Below are positions 1 through 8,613 of a stretch of 41,782 nucleotides of DNA, piece by piece (the stretch's first letter is position 1; each line of letters begins with the position of its first letter). The notes beneath the pieces were generated by a model. It was not told where the DNA came from, searched no databases, and was given only the letters and a program-made list of their open reading frames with translations. Source of the DNA: a virus; the IMG/VR virus record IMGVR_UViG_3300032799_000147, positions 1 to 41,782 of that record; one strand, given 5' to 3'. A program made the position numbers and the translations under genes.

Positions 1-123
1 CTTGGCGAGATAGTCGGCGGAGTTGGTATAGACCACGATATTACTCGCCGCATTCCACAGCACTTCCGTCAACACCGGGCACAGGGGATCGTCAGGATCA
101 ACGAATATCTGTCCGACAGTTTC
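1..123. repeat. Terminal direct repeat (assembly overlap), left copy
   Basis: Identical to 41660-41782. The fibre frame is unbroken across the join, so this is a closed circle (or circularly permuted genome) and the 123 bases are counted twice. Confidence 0.95.
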
Positions 124-1872
124 AGATTGCACTGTGACTCTGGCTAGCCGCTGGTTTCCAAAAGAGTCCAAGATGGACACATTGGTAATCCCACCCGCAT
201 TGTCGGCCAGATAGAGTTGATCTCCCTCGGCCCAGCTCAATGTGTCCATCAGGCCGTGAGATCCAAGGACGGTAATCTTTCCATAACCGTTATTCGTGAT
301 GATTCCCTGAGTGATTCCAAATGCGGGACGCTCCACAATGTTAGAGCGTGCGGCGGGTTCTATTCGCACGTCCACACCGGGACCAGCTGCCACGGTGACG
401 GCGGTGTTGGACGGGATTGTACTTCCCGTCTTGTTGACGCACCGAATCCAGTTATCCCGCATGAAGGTGTTTGTGGTTCCATCCGACCATGCCATCCGAA
501 ACACCGGACCACCCGTTTCCGTTGTCAGGTACAATGTACCCGTGGAACTTCCAGAGACAAAGGTGAAACTCGGAGAGTTGTTCGTTACCGCGCCGACCTG
601 AGCCGCCGTGACCGCATGCGGATTGTCCACTCGGGCGACGTGACCGGTCGCCACGTTCTGCGCGTTGGTCGCGGCGATGCCCTGGGCAGCGGTGGCAAAC
701 GCATTGCTCTGCGCCGCTGTCAGGTTGCTGGCTATCCCCGAAACCGTGGCATAGTCGGCGTTGGTCGCCGCTGAGAACTTTGCCGGCAGGTTCGTCTGAT
801 TCTGAAAGTTCCTGAAATAGTTGGTGCTCGCCGCATCTGCCCCGCCGCCAGTGCCACCTGCCGCGTCTGCCATGTAACCCGTCATCACTCCCGTGGGCGA
901 GCCTTGCGAGTAAAACCAGGATTGTCCGGGAGTACCCGCGTTGGTGGCGACGAGTACGCCTACCTGCAAGCCGGCGAATATCTCGGCGGAACTGAATCCG
1001 TCCAGCAGGTCAGCGTCAAGGCCGGAACCGGCCCCATCATTCTCCAAAACGTACCCCATGAGATTCGTGGTGAACCTGGTCAGATTCGTGTTGTACGCCT
1101 GAATGTCGATTCCAGCAATGAGCGATAGATTCGTCCTCACGTATGCCGGCGAGCGCATAACCAGGTGGGTTCCGTCTCCTACCGGCATCCATGTGTTCGT
1201 GATCACATCGGTCAAATCGGCGAGCGACACATTGGTTGCGTTGGCGGATACCGCCGACCATGTCGGCGCACCGTTCAGCCCCGTGGATTTCAGGTACGCG
1301 TTCGGCGCGCCCATGGCGAGTTCCACCTTCTGCGTGTTGGCGCCGGAATAGACGATCTTCCACGCCGAGGTGAAGGCGGCGACGAAGTCGCCGGTGTTGT
1401 TGGTTGACGCCGAGCCGAGGCCGTGAACCGCGACTCCCACGGCCCCCGTATGGGTGTTGAGGAGGCCCTGGGCGTTCGTCGCCGCGATGCCCTGCGCCGC
1501 CGTGGCGAAGTCGCTGGTGCTGTTGGTTGACGCCGAGCCGAGGCCGTGAACCGCGACCCCCACGGCCCCCGTGTGGGTGTTGAGGATGGCCTGGGCGTTG
1601 GTCCCGGCGATACCCTGCGCCTGGGTGGCCGTGTTGGTCTTTAGGACGTTCACGTCCGCCTGCACCTGCGCCACCGTCCCCGTCAGGTCCCCCAGTTGCG
1701 CCTGGCTTACCAGTCCCGTGCCCCCGCTTTTGATATACCGACCGGTCGCGTCCGAGAATATCGCCACCTCATTGCTCTGCACCGTCCCCACCGTCTGCAC
1801 CGGCCGCGGCCACTGCGCAAACGTCGGCCCGGTCAGCAACGCCAACACTCCCATCAAAATCGTTCGCTTCAT
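1..1872 (-). CDS. Giant tail fibre / receptor-binding protein, N-terminal 624 codons (continues at 41659)
   Basis: On the circle this gene runs from 1872 down to 1 and continues from 41659 down to 39095, about 1,478 residues in one unbroken frame. It starts with a Sec-signal-like segment (MKRTILMGVLALLTGPTFAQ, Lys-Arg then a hydrophobic core and AxA-like end). The following region is Ala/Gly/Thr/Asn-rich and contains a 41-residue tandem repeat (NTHTGAVGVAVHGLG motif twice, about residues 85-160). This composition is typical of elongated phage fibres. The start is the first ATG after a GGAG-type ribosome site at 1876-1882. The fibre function is inferred from composition, size and the LamG-like domain in the 3' part. 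Confidence 0.75.
   Translation of the reverse strand, partial: MKRTILMGVLALLTGPTFAQWPRPVQTVGTVQSNEVAIFSDATGRYIKSGGTGLVSQAQLGDLTGTVAQVQADVNVLKTNTATQAQGIAGTNAQAILNTHTGAVGVAVHGLGSASTNSTSDFATAAQGIAATNAQGLLNTHTGAVGVAVHGLGSASTNNTGDFVAAFTSAWKIVYSGANTQKVELAMGAPNAYLKSTGLNGAPTWSAVSANATNVSLADLTDVITNTWMPVGDGTHLVMRSPAYVRTNLSLIAGIDIQAYNTNLTRFTTNLMGYVLENDGAGSGLDADLLDGFSSAEIFAGLQVGVLVATNAGTPGQSWFYSQGSPTGVMTGYMADAAGGTGGGADAASTNYFRNFQNQTNLPAKFSAATNADYATVSGIASNLTAAQSNAFATAAQGIAATNAQNVATGHVARVDNPHAVTAAQVGAVTNNSPSFTFVSGSSTGTLYLTTETGGPVFRMAWSDGTTNTFMRDNWIRCVNKTGSTIPSNTAVTVAAGPGVDVRIEPAARSNIVERPAFGITQGIITNNGYGKITVLGSHGLMDTLSWAEGDQLYLADNAGGITNVSILDSFGNQRLARVTVQSETVGQIFVDPDDPLCPVLTEVLWNAASNIVVYTNSADYLAK
1401..1640 (-). 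repeat. 123-bp tandem repeat inside the fibre gene
   Basis: Two near-identical 123-bp units (starting at 1401 and 1524) encode 41-residue repeats in the N-terminal fibre shaft. The period is a multiple of three, so unit gain or loss keeps the frame. Confidence 0.85.
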
Positions 1873-1890
1873 CTCGCTCCTCCGTAGTAC

Positions 1891-1910
1891 GGGCGACCCG
1901 CGGGTTGCCC
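1891..1910. repeat. REP-like palindrome between genes
   Basis: GGGCGACCCGCGGGTTGCCC, a near-perfect inverted repeat in the gap between the fibre gene and the 292-residue structural gene. Related to the palindromes at 3193-3212 and 5472-5491, each at a gene junction. It could act as a transcript-stabilising or terminating hairpin; no T-run follows. Confidence 0.7.
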
Positions 1911-2789
1911 CTACCGGAATCGCGCCTGTCTCTGTTGCCCCTCCGCCTCCATCAACACGTCGCTCATCCGTTCCAGTTCCGCCTCGGCGGTGGCGCGCTC
2001 CTTGTACTTGCCATCGTCTTCCTGCATCAGGTCGCTTGCCACCGCGTGTTTCACATAGGGCAGCAGAAATTGCGGAAATCCCACCTCCTCCCAGTATTCC
2101 GTCTCGCTCGTCGGGTTCTTGTTCAGGCTCGGAAGCAGCGCCACGTAACTCTGGCCCGTTGTCGAGGAATAACGCAGATCCCCGATCGCGTAGTTCACGG
2201 CGGCCGACCATTCCGTCCACGATACCTCGGGGGGAGTCTTCTGGAACCGCACCCAGGGGTTTACGGGCGCCAGTGCGTCTTCCACCACCACCCGATCGTC
2301 CAGGAGCCGAACATCGCGCATCCTCCCCGCGTCCCGGTACACCCTGGGGTCCCGGTCGAACACCGCCGCGGCGCAGTCCACCCGGTGTATGACGGTCTCG
2401 TCCGGTTGATCGAACGCCACATACCGGAGAAAATCGTCTTCCGCCAGGATCCGGTGCCACCACGCCGTGTCCGCCGCATACACCGGCGTCTGTCCCACAT
2501 TGCCGTCCTGCAGACTCTTGTAATACGCCTGGTTCCCGTCCACATCCTCGTAAAACACTTCATCATCCGTGATGTAGTTCGCGTCCGCGGCATAGATCTC
2601 CCGGTACCACCGCGCCTCTACCGCCATGGTCTCCTGCCAGAACGCATACTCCCAGCCGATCGCGATACGATCGTTCACCAGTTCCGCGCGCAACGCCCGT
2701 TGCCCGGCCGTCAGGTTCGCCGTGTCCGGATCCATCCCCTCCAGCCGCACGATCGCCTCGAACACCCGTTTTGCCGAACATGTTCTCAT
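1911..2789 (-). CDS. Virion structural protein with possible carbohydrate-binding module
   Basis: A 292-residue acidic protein in the structural module. Residues about 190-235 show an aromatic pattern (W-x3-NYAIGD...YxAL...P...YWEEV) like CBM5/12 (chitin-binding type 3) modules found in phage tail proteins. The Shine-Dalgarno-like AGAGGT just upstream is supplied by the GACCTCT repeat array at 2791-2835. Between fibre and portal, it could be a tail or connector component. The exact role is unknown. Confidence 0.65.
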   Translation of the reverse strand: MRTCSAKRVFEAIVRLEGMDPDTANLTAGQRALRAELVNDRIAIGWEYAFWQETMAVEARWYREIYAADANYITDDEVFYEDVDGNQAYYKSLQDGNVGQTPVYAADTAWWHRILAEDDFLRYVAFDQPDETVIHRVDCAAAVFDRDPRVYRDAGRMRDVRLLDDRVVVEDALAPVNPWVRFQKTPPEVSWTEWSAAVNYAIGDLRYSSTTGQSYVALLPSLNKNPTSETEYWEEVGFPQFLLPYVKHAVASDLMQEDDGKYKERATAEAELERMSDVLMEAEGQQRQARFR

Positions 2790-2790
2790 T

Positions 2791-2835
2791 CTGACCTCTG
2801 ACTTCTGACCTCTGACCTCTGATTTCTGACCTCTG
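2791..2835. repeat. GACCTCTG-type microsatellite array
   Basis: Repeated CTGACCT(C/T) units fill the gap upstream of the 292-residue gene. Similar arrays occur at 7803-7836 and 31925-31973. In minus-strand transcripts they read CAGAGGTCAGAGGT and here act as the ribosome-binding region. A GCGGCGCG-TCC-CGCGCCGC-like hairpin follows at about 2835-2853. Confidence 0.8.
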
Positions 2836-2851
2836 CGGCGCGTCCGCGCCG

Positions 2852-3172
2852 CTACGCCATCGTCAATTCAGTCGCGCTCACGGCCCCGGCGCTTCCACCG
2901 TCCTTGATCATGATCGCCGCCGCCGCCATCTGTTTGCTCCACACGTCGCTTGTGTTCGCCGCGTAGTAGTGGCCCGTTGTCGTGCCCACTGGGGCCGTCA
3001 CCCCGTCGAACGTCACCCGGATCGCCGCCGTCGCCACCGTGATCTTCACCGCGCACGTCGCCGCCTTCAGCGCCGCCAGACTTACCACCGTATCAACCGC
3101 CACCTGCTGCATCACCGCTCCCGGCGTCGGCGCCAGGCTCAGTTCCAGATTCGCCACTCTCACGTTATTCAT
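2852..3172 (-). CDS. Small virion protein, possibly capsid decoration
   Basis: 106 residues, Ala/Val/Thr-rich, predicted mostly beta (VANLELSLAPTPG, ITVATAAIRVTFDG), with no Cys. It lies directly downstream of the portal gene and has a good GGGGGA ribosome site 8 nt before the ATG. Small beta proteins here are often head-decoration or head-completion proteins. I do not recognise the family. Confidence 0.6.
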   Translation of the reverse strand: MNNVRVANLELSLAPTPGAVMQQVAVDTVVSLAALKAATCAVKITVATAAIRVTFDGVTAPVGTTTGHYYAANTSDVWSKQMAAAAIMIKDGGSAGAVSATELTMA

Positions 3173-3192
3173 CGCTCATTCCCCCGTTGTTC

Positions 3193-3212
3193 GGGCGACC
3201 GGCCGGTCGCCC
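3193..3212. repeat. Perfect 20-bp palindrome
   Basis: GGGCGACCGGCCGGTCGCCC is perfectly self-complementary and lies between the portal gene and the next gene. Second member of the REP-like family. Confidence 0.8.
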
Positions 3213-3218
3213 CTCCTG

Positions 3219-5459
3219 TTATGCCGCCGGCGGTTCCGCCGGCAGCGCGGTCTTCCCGCCTTGTCTGCCAATGTCCACATTCTCCCCGTACTGTTCCGCC
3301 AGAACACCCATCCTCTGCAGCCGGCTTGCCAGGATCGCCGTCTTGTCCTCGGCCATATCGGCGAACATCGCCGGGTTCGCCTTCACCTGGTCGTCGTACC
3401 ACTGCTTCCGCACTTGGTAATTGATGCTCCCGTCGTCCGGCAGTTCCGGTTCCGATCCGCCCCGGATCTCCAGGTACGCCCGCTTCTCCGCCTCGATCTC
3501 GCTCTGCAACGCCACGTCCACCGGCCGCAAAGCCATCTCCGCCATATCCGGCGCCAGTCGCCACAGAAGGCTTGCCACGATCGGGCTCGTATTGATCGTC
3601 TTGTCCCGGTCCATCGCAATGAGCAGGTCCTTCACCGTCTTGGCGATGTCCGCCAGGAATGCCGGATCCATGTCCCGCGCGTCGAACACGAGCTCCAGGT
3701 CGTATTGCCCCTGGATGTCTTCCACCGTCCGCGCCACCGGCTCGCCCTGCGCGTTCGTGATTCGTTGCAAAACCTCGTTCGGCATGTACTGTTGGCAAAG
3801 CGCCCATATCTGGCTCAGGATCTCCCGGACATTCGCCAGCCACCACATCACCCGGAATTCCTTGTGCAGGCTAACCACGTCCGCGCCCACTTCTGGATTC
3901 GTCCGCCCGAAATACTCGTCCGTCTGTCGGCGCAGCTCCGTCAGCATGTTCTTCAGCGTCACCGGATAGGCCGGCGGCTGCAGCCACTTGTAATCCCCGT
4001 CCCGCTTCGCCTGCAGTTCCATCAGCGGCTTGATCCGCAACGCCCCTTCCCGTTGTCGGCCGTGCGTCACGATTGGCGGAACTCCCGCGATCTGCGCGTG
4101 GTCCCCGAAACTGTCCGCCAACAGTTTTGTGATCCCCTGGTGCGGCCCCGCCACCTCGGGGATCCCGCGGCTATCCGTCGCCCGGTCCGAAGTCATCTCC
4201 CGCCGCACCACGTGCCCCGGATACTTCCCGTGCTCGTAATCCACCAGCGTCCGTTCGTGCGCCGGAAAGTCCACCTCCTGGTGCAACGTCACAAAGTATC
4301 GGCCCGGCGCCCCGTCCTCGTTCACCGCCGCGAAATAGCACGTCACCACATTGTAGAGGCCCCGGTAATAATCCGCGTTCCGCGCCACGATCTTCCCCAT
4401 CTTATCCTTCACAAAGTCCGGGAAAGCCGCCACCGCCTCGTGTTTCAGTACCTCCTTCACCCAGTCCGGATCGTACTCCATGCTCGTCTCGCGTTCGCGC
4501 AGTTGCGGTTCCGAAAGCCATTCGTTTTCAAACCACATCCGGACGTCCTGGAAATTCCCCATATTCGACGGAATGAACCAGTTCTCCATCAGCCGCTTGC
4601 TCTGGACGCACGGTCCATTGTGTTTCACATACGGTACCGGGAACTCCGCCTTGCCCGTCATCCTCAATTCCCGGATCACCTTCCCGGCCCGCGCCTCCTG
4701 GATTCCGGGGAAGAACTCCAGCATCAGCCCCGTCAACTGTTCTTCACCCAGCGCCGGATCCTGCAACGCCGCCTGGAAACTCTCCGCCGCCGCCCGCGCC
4801 TGCTCAAGAAGTGTCTCCGCTCCCTCCGGTTCGGCTACCGCCGAACCGTCCGCCGTAGGCCCGGCGGAGGCGGATGCCAACTGTTCGACCACCCGTTCCA
4901 CATACATCCGCATCAGTTCGTCGGCCGTCAGCTTCTCCATCCGAAGCGCCTTCTCCTTGCGCCACCAGATCTTCATAAAGCCAAGCCCCGGCGAATCCCC
5001 GCTCACGTAGTTCGCCAGTTTCGCCAGTTCCTCGATCCAGGCGATTCCCAACTGGTTCCGCAACACCCACCGCAGCACGATCGAACAGTTTCCCGCCTGC
5101 GCCGCGTCGTTCGACTCCACCCCCTTGAAAATTACCTGCGCCCTCAGCGCGCTCACCACGCACAGCATGACCTCCTCATTCGTCAGCATGTCCGCCAGCC
5201 GCACCCGAATGTCGCTTGCTCCCTCGAACGGCTCCGGCACGTCCCCCAGGTCCACCTCATGCTTCAGCCCGTCCGCGCTCTGGCCAGCCCACCGTGCCAG
5301 CCGCGTATCTTCCGCATCGAGTCGTGTCGCCCACAGATCCCGCTTCGCGTCCGACACGATCGCCTCGATCTCCTCCTTCATCTTCGCCAGCAACGGTTCC
5401 GACACCTTCCCCGATCCCCCGTCGCCCGCCACCGTATCGATTTTCTCCACCTCTGCCAT
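3219..5459 (-). CDS. Portal protein
   Basis: 746 residues, mixed charged helices and Trp-rich core, no nucleotide-binding motif. The size, the position upstream of small head genes and near scaffold and capsid, and the acidic C-terminal half fit large podovirus-type portals: the dodecameric ring at the capsid vertex through which DNA is packaged and ejected, and to which TerL docks. Start ATG is preceded by GGAG 6 nt upstream. A Gly/Ala/Glu-rich insertion at about residues 190-240 looks like a disordered loop. Assignment rests on context and length rather than one diagnostic motif. Confidence 0.7.
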   Translation of the reverse strand: MAEVEKIDTVAGDGGSGKVSEPLLAKMKEEIEAIVSDAKRDLWATRLDAEDTRLARWAGQSADGLKHEVDLGDVPEPFEGASDIRVRLADMLTNEEVMLCVVSALRAQVIFKGVESNDAAQAGNCSIVLRWVLRNQLGIAWIEELAKLANYVSGDSPGLGFMKIWWRKEKALRMEKLTADELMRMYVERVVEQLASASAGPTADGSAVAEPEGAETLLEQARAAAESFQAALQDPALGEEQLTGLMLEFFPGIQEARAGKVIRELRMTGKAEFPVPYVKHNGPCVQSKRLMENWFIPSNMGNFQDVRMWFENEWLSEPQLRERETSMEYDPDWVKEVLKHEAVAAFPDFVKDKMGKIVARNADYYRGLYNVVTCYFAAVNEDGAPGRYFVTLHQEVDFPAHERTLVDYEHGKYPGHVVRREMTSDRATDSRGIPEVAGPHQGITKLLADSFGDHAQIAGVPPIVTHGRQREGALRIKPLMELQAKRDGDYKWLQPPAYPVTLKNMLTELRRQTDEYFGRTNPEVGADVVSLHKEFRVMWWLANVREILSQIWALCQQYMPNEVLQRITNAQGEPVARTVEDIQGQYDLELVFDARDMDPAFLADIAKTVKDLLIAMDRDKTINTSPIVASLLWRLAPDMAEMALRPVDVALQSEIEAEKRAYLEIRGGSEPELPDDGSINYQVRKQWYDDQVKANPAMFADMAEDKTAILASRLQRMGVLAEQYGENVDIGRQGGKTALPAEPPAA

Positions 5460-5471
5460 ATTGCTCCGTAC

Positions 5472-5491
5472 GGGCGACCGGCAGGTCGCCC
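5472..5491. repeat. REP-like palindrome, third copy
   Basis: GGGCGACCGGCAGGTCGCCC, one arm mismatch from the copy at 3193-3212, in the 31-bp gap upstream of the portal gene. Confidence 0.75.
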
Positions 5492-5808
5492 TATGCGCAC
5501 CTCAGCACACGTTTCTCGCCATGTTTCCCGTAAACGATTTTCTCCTTCACCCGTCCCATTCGGTTCTTCCATCCCGCCGATTTCTGCTCATTGTGGTCCA
5601 GGTAGAGGCGTTCATTGTCGGCCAGGTACTTGTTTCGTTCCTCCGGCGGCGTGCCTGGCGGGCAATCCCGCATGCAGTTGAAGAAAGCGGGGAGACTGAG
5701 CTGTCGCTTCAGTCTCCCCCCCTTGAATGGCTGCAACTTGAACCTGTCCCGCGCCATTGACGCATCGAACGCCCGCGCCTCGTCCAGTTGCTTTCGCGTG
5801 TATCCCAT
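5491..5808 (-). CDS. Small basic protein upstream of portal
   Basis: 105 residues, strongly basic (many Lys/Arg), with a short Cys pair (CMRDC) near the middle. No family recognised. No strong ribosome site before the ATG. Its place between the capsid-region genes and portal suggests a head-assembly or DNA-binding accessory. Confidence 0.5.
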   Translation of the reverse strand: MGYTRKQLDEARAFDASMARDRFKLQPFKGGRLKRQLSLPAFFNCMRDCPPGTPPEERNKYLADNERLYLDHNEQKSAGWKNRMGRVKEKIVYGKHGEKRVLRCA

Positions 5809-5844
5809 CGAAATCCGTCCGATCTGTCCGATCCGACCGACTTC

Positions 5845-6444
5845 TTACGGATTGCTCTTGGCCGCGTCCTTGACCCGGAAGTACAGCCGCACTTCCCCGG
5901 CATCCAGCGTGCTCAACGCATAGGCGGCTGTCCCGGTGAAGGTGGTCTTGATCGCCCCGGCCGCCGTGTAGAGTTTCTGTCCATACGCAGGGGCCGCCAC
6001 GCTTTCCGCTGAACGAACGATGTAGGTATTCGTTGTCGTACCAACCACATTCGTAATGGTTACGGCTTCCGCGTCGCGCCCATACTTCAGAAACACTTCC
6101 GTCCCCACGCTGTTCAGTTCCGTGCTCGTCAGGTACAGGTTGTCATCGTCGCCGTCACCGACAATGATCGCCGTGCTGGCGTGCGCGTTCGTCGCGTTGT
6201 CCACAAACGCCGTCACGAGCACCATGGCCACCAGTTCATATCCCTGCTTCGCGGCGGTCACCACGTTGGTGATCGTGCACGTGTTCGTGGTCGCGCCGGC
6301 GAGATCCGCCGACGTAATCACCGCCACATGGGTCGCCCCCATATCCGCCTTCGACTCGTTCGGCAATGGCCGAAACGTCGCACCCTGGCACGTCAGCGCC
6401 ATCGCCAGCACCACTCCCATCACACATCCCAGAATCTTCTTCAT
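5845..6444 (-). CDS. Structural protein with Sec signal peptide
   Basis: 199 residues. The N-terminus (MKKILGCVMGVVLAMALTCQ then GA) is a textbook Sec signal: two Lys, an 18-residue hydrophobic core and a small-residue cleavage site, with a Cys that could also make a lipobox-like end. The rest is Thr/Ala/Val-rich, predicted beta, free of Cys. Ribosome site GGGAGGGG lies 5 nt before the ATG. Just downstream of the capsid gene one expects a head-decoration protein, but a signal peptide on one is odd. It may be exported to coat cells or used in virion maturation. Confidence 0.55.
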   Translation of the reverse strand: MKKILGCVMGVVLAMALTCQGATFRPLPNESKADMGATHVAVITSADLAGATTNTCTITNVVTAAKQGYELVAMVLVTAFVDNATNAHASTAIIVGDGDDDNLYLTSTELNSVGTEVFLKYGRDAEAVTITNVVGTTTNTYIVRSAESVAAPAYGQKLYTAAGAIKTTFTGTAAYALSTLDAGEVRLYFRVKDAAKSNP

Positions 6445-6484
6445 CGTTCGCCCCTCCCGCTACTTGTTTTGTCTCGCTCTGAAT

Positions 6485-6517
6485 CAGAGTGGGCCGGGTC
6501 CCGCCCAGCCCACTCTG
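6485..6517 (+). terminator. Stem-loop downstream of the capsid gene
   Basis: CAGAGTGGGC and GCCCACTCTG form a 10-bp perfect stem around a 13-base GC-rich loop, followed on the plus strand by TTTTCT. On the minus strand, the transcribed one here, it lies directly after the capsid gene without a T-run, so it may protect or attenuate that transcript rather than fully end it. Confidence 0.6.
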
Positions 6518-6548
6518 TTTTCTGCCCTCTGCTCTCTGCTCTTTGCTC

Positions 6549-7553
6549 CTAGCTGTTCGTCAACACCATGCCCTGCCCCTGCGGGTTCAGGCATTTCAGG
6601 ATCGAGACCAGCTCGTGCCAGCCCCGCGGTCCGCCGCCGGCATTCACGCCCTCAAAGGTCGAGGCGCCAAGCAGGAAGCACAGTTCCCACATGGTCAGGT
6701 CCAGGAAGTACCCGGACTTCGGCGTATAGGCGCTCGCCGCGCCCGTGCCTTCCGTGCAGGCGATGTACCAGCTCGGGATCACCCGCACCGTGCCCGCGTC
6801 GAACTCGAACTCATCCACCGCCTGGATCAGCTTCTTGTCGCTCGCGTCCAGGTTGTAGGCCATCAGGCTCGACACCCCCACGTCGCTGCCGATCGACTTC
6901 TGCGGCCAGGTGCTCATCTGGCCCTTCAGCTCGATACCGGCCACCGCCGTCAGATCCACCGGGCCCTTCTTCTCCCCGGCCATGCTCGTCAGCATCGTGA
7001 TCAGACTCGACGGCGCGAAACTCGCGATCGCGCCCGTGTAGTTGTTCGCCGCGGCCGGCCGGAAACTCGCGTTCACCGGCAACACGCCCTGCTCGGAGTC
7101 GCTCAGCCAGGACCCGATCCCGCGGCTGCGGTACGGCGTCCCGCCGCTTTCCACCGCCGTGTCCACCGTGGAGAGGATCTGCTTCTCGTGCATCTGTGCC
7201 AGGATCACCGCGTCATCCGCCGCCTGTTTCGCCTGCGCGTTCTTCACCCCGGCTGCCCGGATCAACTGCGTCAGCATGGTCGCCATCCAGCCTTCCGTCC
7301 GAAGGATCATGGCATAACCCTGCACCTTGGTCGGCGTGGTGTGCGTGTACGCCGAAACGTCCGTCCCGTCCACGGTCCCCGTGAACTTCCGATCCGGATA
7401 CTTCTGCACTTCCCACTCGCAGAGCATCTGCTTCGGTTTCTTCCCGCGCGGCATCATCCGCGTGATCGGCGTCTTCGCCGAGTCCGCCATATAGATGGCG
7501 TCATTGATTTCCTGAATCTTCCCGACAACATCAACCTCATACAGTCCTGACAT
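6549..7553 (-). CDS. Major capsid protein
   Basis: 334 residues from the ATG at 7553, chosen because AGGAG lies 9 nt upstream; a longer frame starting at 7583 lacks a ribosome site. The sequence starts with the head-protein pattern YMADSAKTPITRMMPRGKKP, then mixed alpha/beta without enzymatic motifs. The N-terminal TPxxxMLPKG-like stretch resembles SU10-type (DUF5309-like) HK97-fold capsid proteins. The scaffold gene lies just upstream and a strong stem-loop just downstream, the usual arrangement for the most abundant virion protein. Confidence 0.75.
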   Translation of the reverse strand: MSGLYEVDVVGKIQEINDAIYMADSAKTPITRMMPRGKKPKQMLCEWEVQKYPDRKFTGTVDGTDVSAYTHTTPTKVQGYAMILRTEGWMATMLTQLIRAAGVKNAQAKQAADDAVILAQMHEKQILSTVDTAVESGGTPYRSRGIGSWLSDSEQGVLPVNASFRPAAANNYTGAIASFAPSSLITMLTSMAGEKKGPVDLTAVAGIELKGQMSTWPQKSIGSDVGVSSLMAYNLDASDKKLIQAVDEFEFDAGTVRVIPSWYIACTEGTGAASAYTPKSGYFLDLTMWELCFLLGASTFEGVNAGGGPRGWHELVSILKCLNPQGQGMVLTNS

Positions 7554-7626
7554 GGTCACTGCTCCTATTGTTGCAACGGGCATTTACCATGAACCGTGTT
7601 CGGCGGATGTTCCGGCGAACTCTGGT

Positions 7627-8451
7627 TCATGGCCCGTAAAGTTTCTCGAATTGTTTCTCCAGAGCGGATTTCCCGCCCCCGTCCTTCTTGAACTCCGCCT
7701 GATCGAACCCCGTCCGCGCCTTCTTCGTGCTCGCCGGCGCCTTCGGCGTTCCCGTCCCACCCGGAATCTTCGGAGGATTCAGTACGGCCTTCGGTTTCCC
7801 GGTCTCTGACTTCTGACCTCTGACCTCTGGCCTCTGTTTCAGGGCCTTCTGCCCCGCCGCCCAGATTTCCCGCGCCTGTCTCTCGACCCGCGCCTGGATC
7901 TCCTTCGCCGTCGAACCCATGTCGTCCAGTTCGTCCTCGATCTGCACCAGCCGTTGCCGGACCGTCTTCGCGTCCACGCTGGGATCGCCTTCCCCGCGCC
8001 CCTCGTAACCGTCCTCATGCTGGCGGCACCAACTTCGCTGTGCCCTCAGTTTCCCGTACCGGTCAATCGTCTCGGCCTCTGCCTTGGTGACCAAGTCGCC
8101 ATGCAGGCCCAGCCGCTTCACCAGTTCCGGGAGACCGCTGTCGAGTTTGCTCCTGGCCGCCTCCAACTCCGTTTCCGCCGTCTCCGCCCGCTCGATGGCC
8201 GTCTTCTCCCGCGCCACCACCTTGCCGATCCGTCGGTTCACCGCTTCCTGCGCCTCGGCCGTCAGCCCCTTAACCTCGTCCTTCTTCACCAGGTCGGGAT
8301 CCGTCGTCTCCGCGCCTTCCGCGATTTCGGTTTCTTCAGCGCCCGCGGCCCCTGCCGCCCCTTCATCGCCTTCAACCGTCTCGGCGCCCGTTGCGCCGTC
8401 TGCCACCTCAGCCCCGGTCCCCGCCGGTTCGGTTACTTCTTTACCGTCCAT
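7627..8451 (-). CDS. Scaffolding protein
   Basis: 274 residues: an acidic, disordered N-terminus (about 1-55, Glu/Ala/Gly-rich), a long heptad-like helical centre (about 60-190), a linker encoded partly by a GACCTCTG repeat (about 205-217), and a basic C-terminal end (KSALEKQFEKLYG). This is the classic composition of podovirus scaffolds that guide capsid assembly and leave before DNA packaging. The gene sits immediately upstream of the capsid gene with a 73-bp gap. Confidence 0.75.
   Translation of the reverse strand: MDGKEVTEPAGTGAEVADGATGAETVEGDEGAAGAAGAEETEIAEGAETTDPDLVKKDEVKGLTAEAQEAVNRRIGKVVAREKTAIERAETAETELEAARSKLDSGLPELVKRLGLHGDLVTKAEAETIDRYGKLRAQRSWCRQHEDGYEGRGEGDPSVDAKTVRQRLVQIEDELDDMGSTAKEIQARVERQAREIWAAGQKALKQRPEVRGQKSETGKPKAVLNPPKIPGGTGTPKAPASTKKARTGFDQAEFKKDGGGKSALEKQFEKLYGP
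7803..7836. repeat. GACCTCTG array inside the scaffold gene
   Basis: The same microsatellite as at 2791-2835 but here translated in frame as a hydrophilic linker (QRPEVRGQKSE). It shows that the repeat has entered coding DNA without breaking the frame. Confidence 0.8.
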
Positions 8452-8543
8452 GGTTCGTCTCCCACGTAGAGTTTCACCGGGGATAACCTCCCCGTAAGGT
8501 GCGGGGACCTACCCCGCTCTGATTGCCGACATTTTCCCAAAGC

Positions 8544-8575
8544 AAAAGGGCGAAAGGAATACCTTTCGCCCTTTT
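8544..8575. terminator. Strong bidirectional intrinsic terminator
   Basis: A perfect 14-bp inverted repeat, AAAAGGGCGAAAGG / CCTTTCGCCCTTTT, with a 4-base AATA loop and T-tracts on both strands. It should stop leftward transcription after the small Cys-rich gene, so the scaffold-capsid operon probably has its own promoter in 8452-8543. I cannot pick that promoter confidently. Confidence 0.9.
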
Positions 8576-8613
8576 CAACGCACTTCAACGCACTTCAACG
8601 CACTTCAACGCAT
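8574..8613. repeat. 10-bp tandem repeat
   Basis: Four copies of CACTTCAACG-like units right after the terminator. The last one overlaps the stop codon of the Cys-rich gene at 8595. Confidence 0.85.

Noticed and set aside
1-1872. Diversity-generating retroelement acting on the fibre
   Set aside because: No reverse transcriptase and no template/variable repeat pair; the fibre repeats are tandem and near-perfect.
2982-5681. 899-residue open frame on plus
   Set aside because: Antisense shadow of the portal gene: His/Arg/Leu-rich with no protein character.
8574-8613. Tandem 10-bp repeats as replication origin iterons
   Set aside because: They sit at the 3' end of a small gene after a terminator in the head module, far from the replication genes, with no AT-rich stretch.
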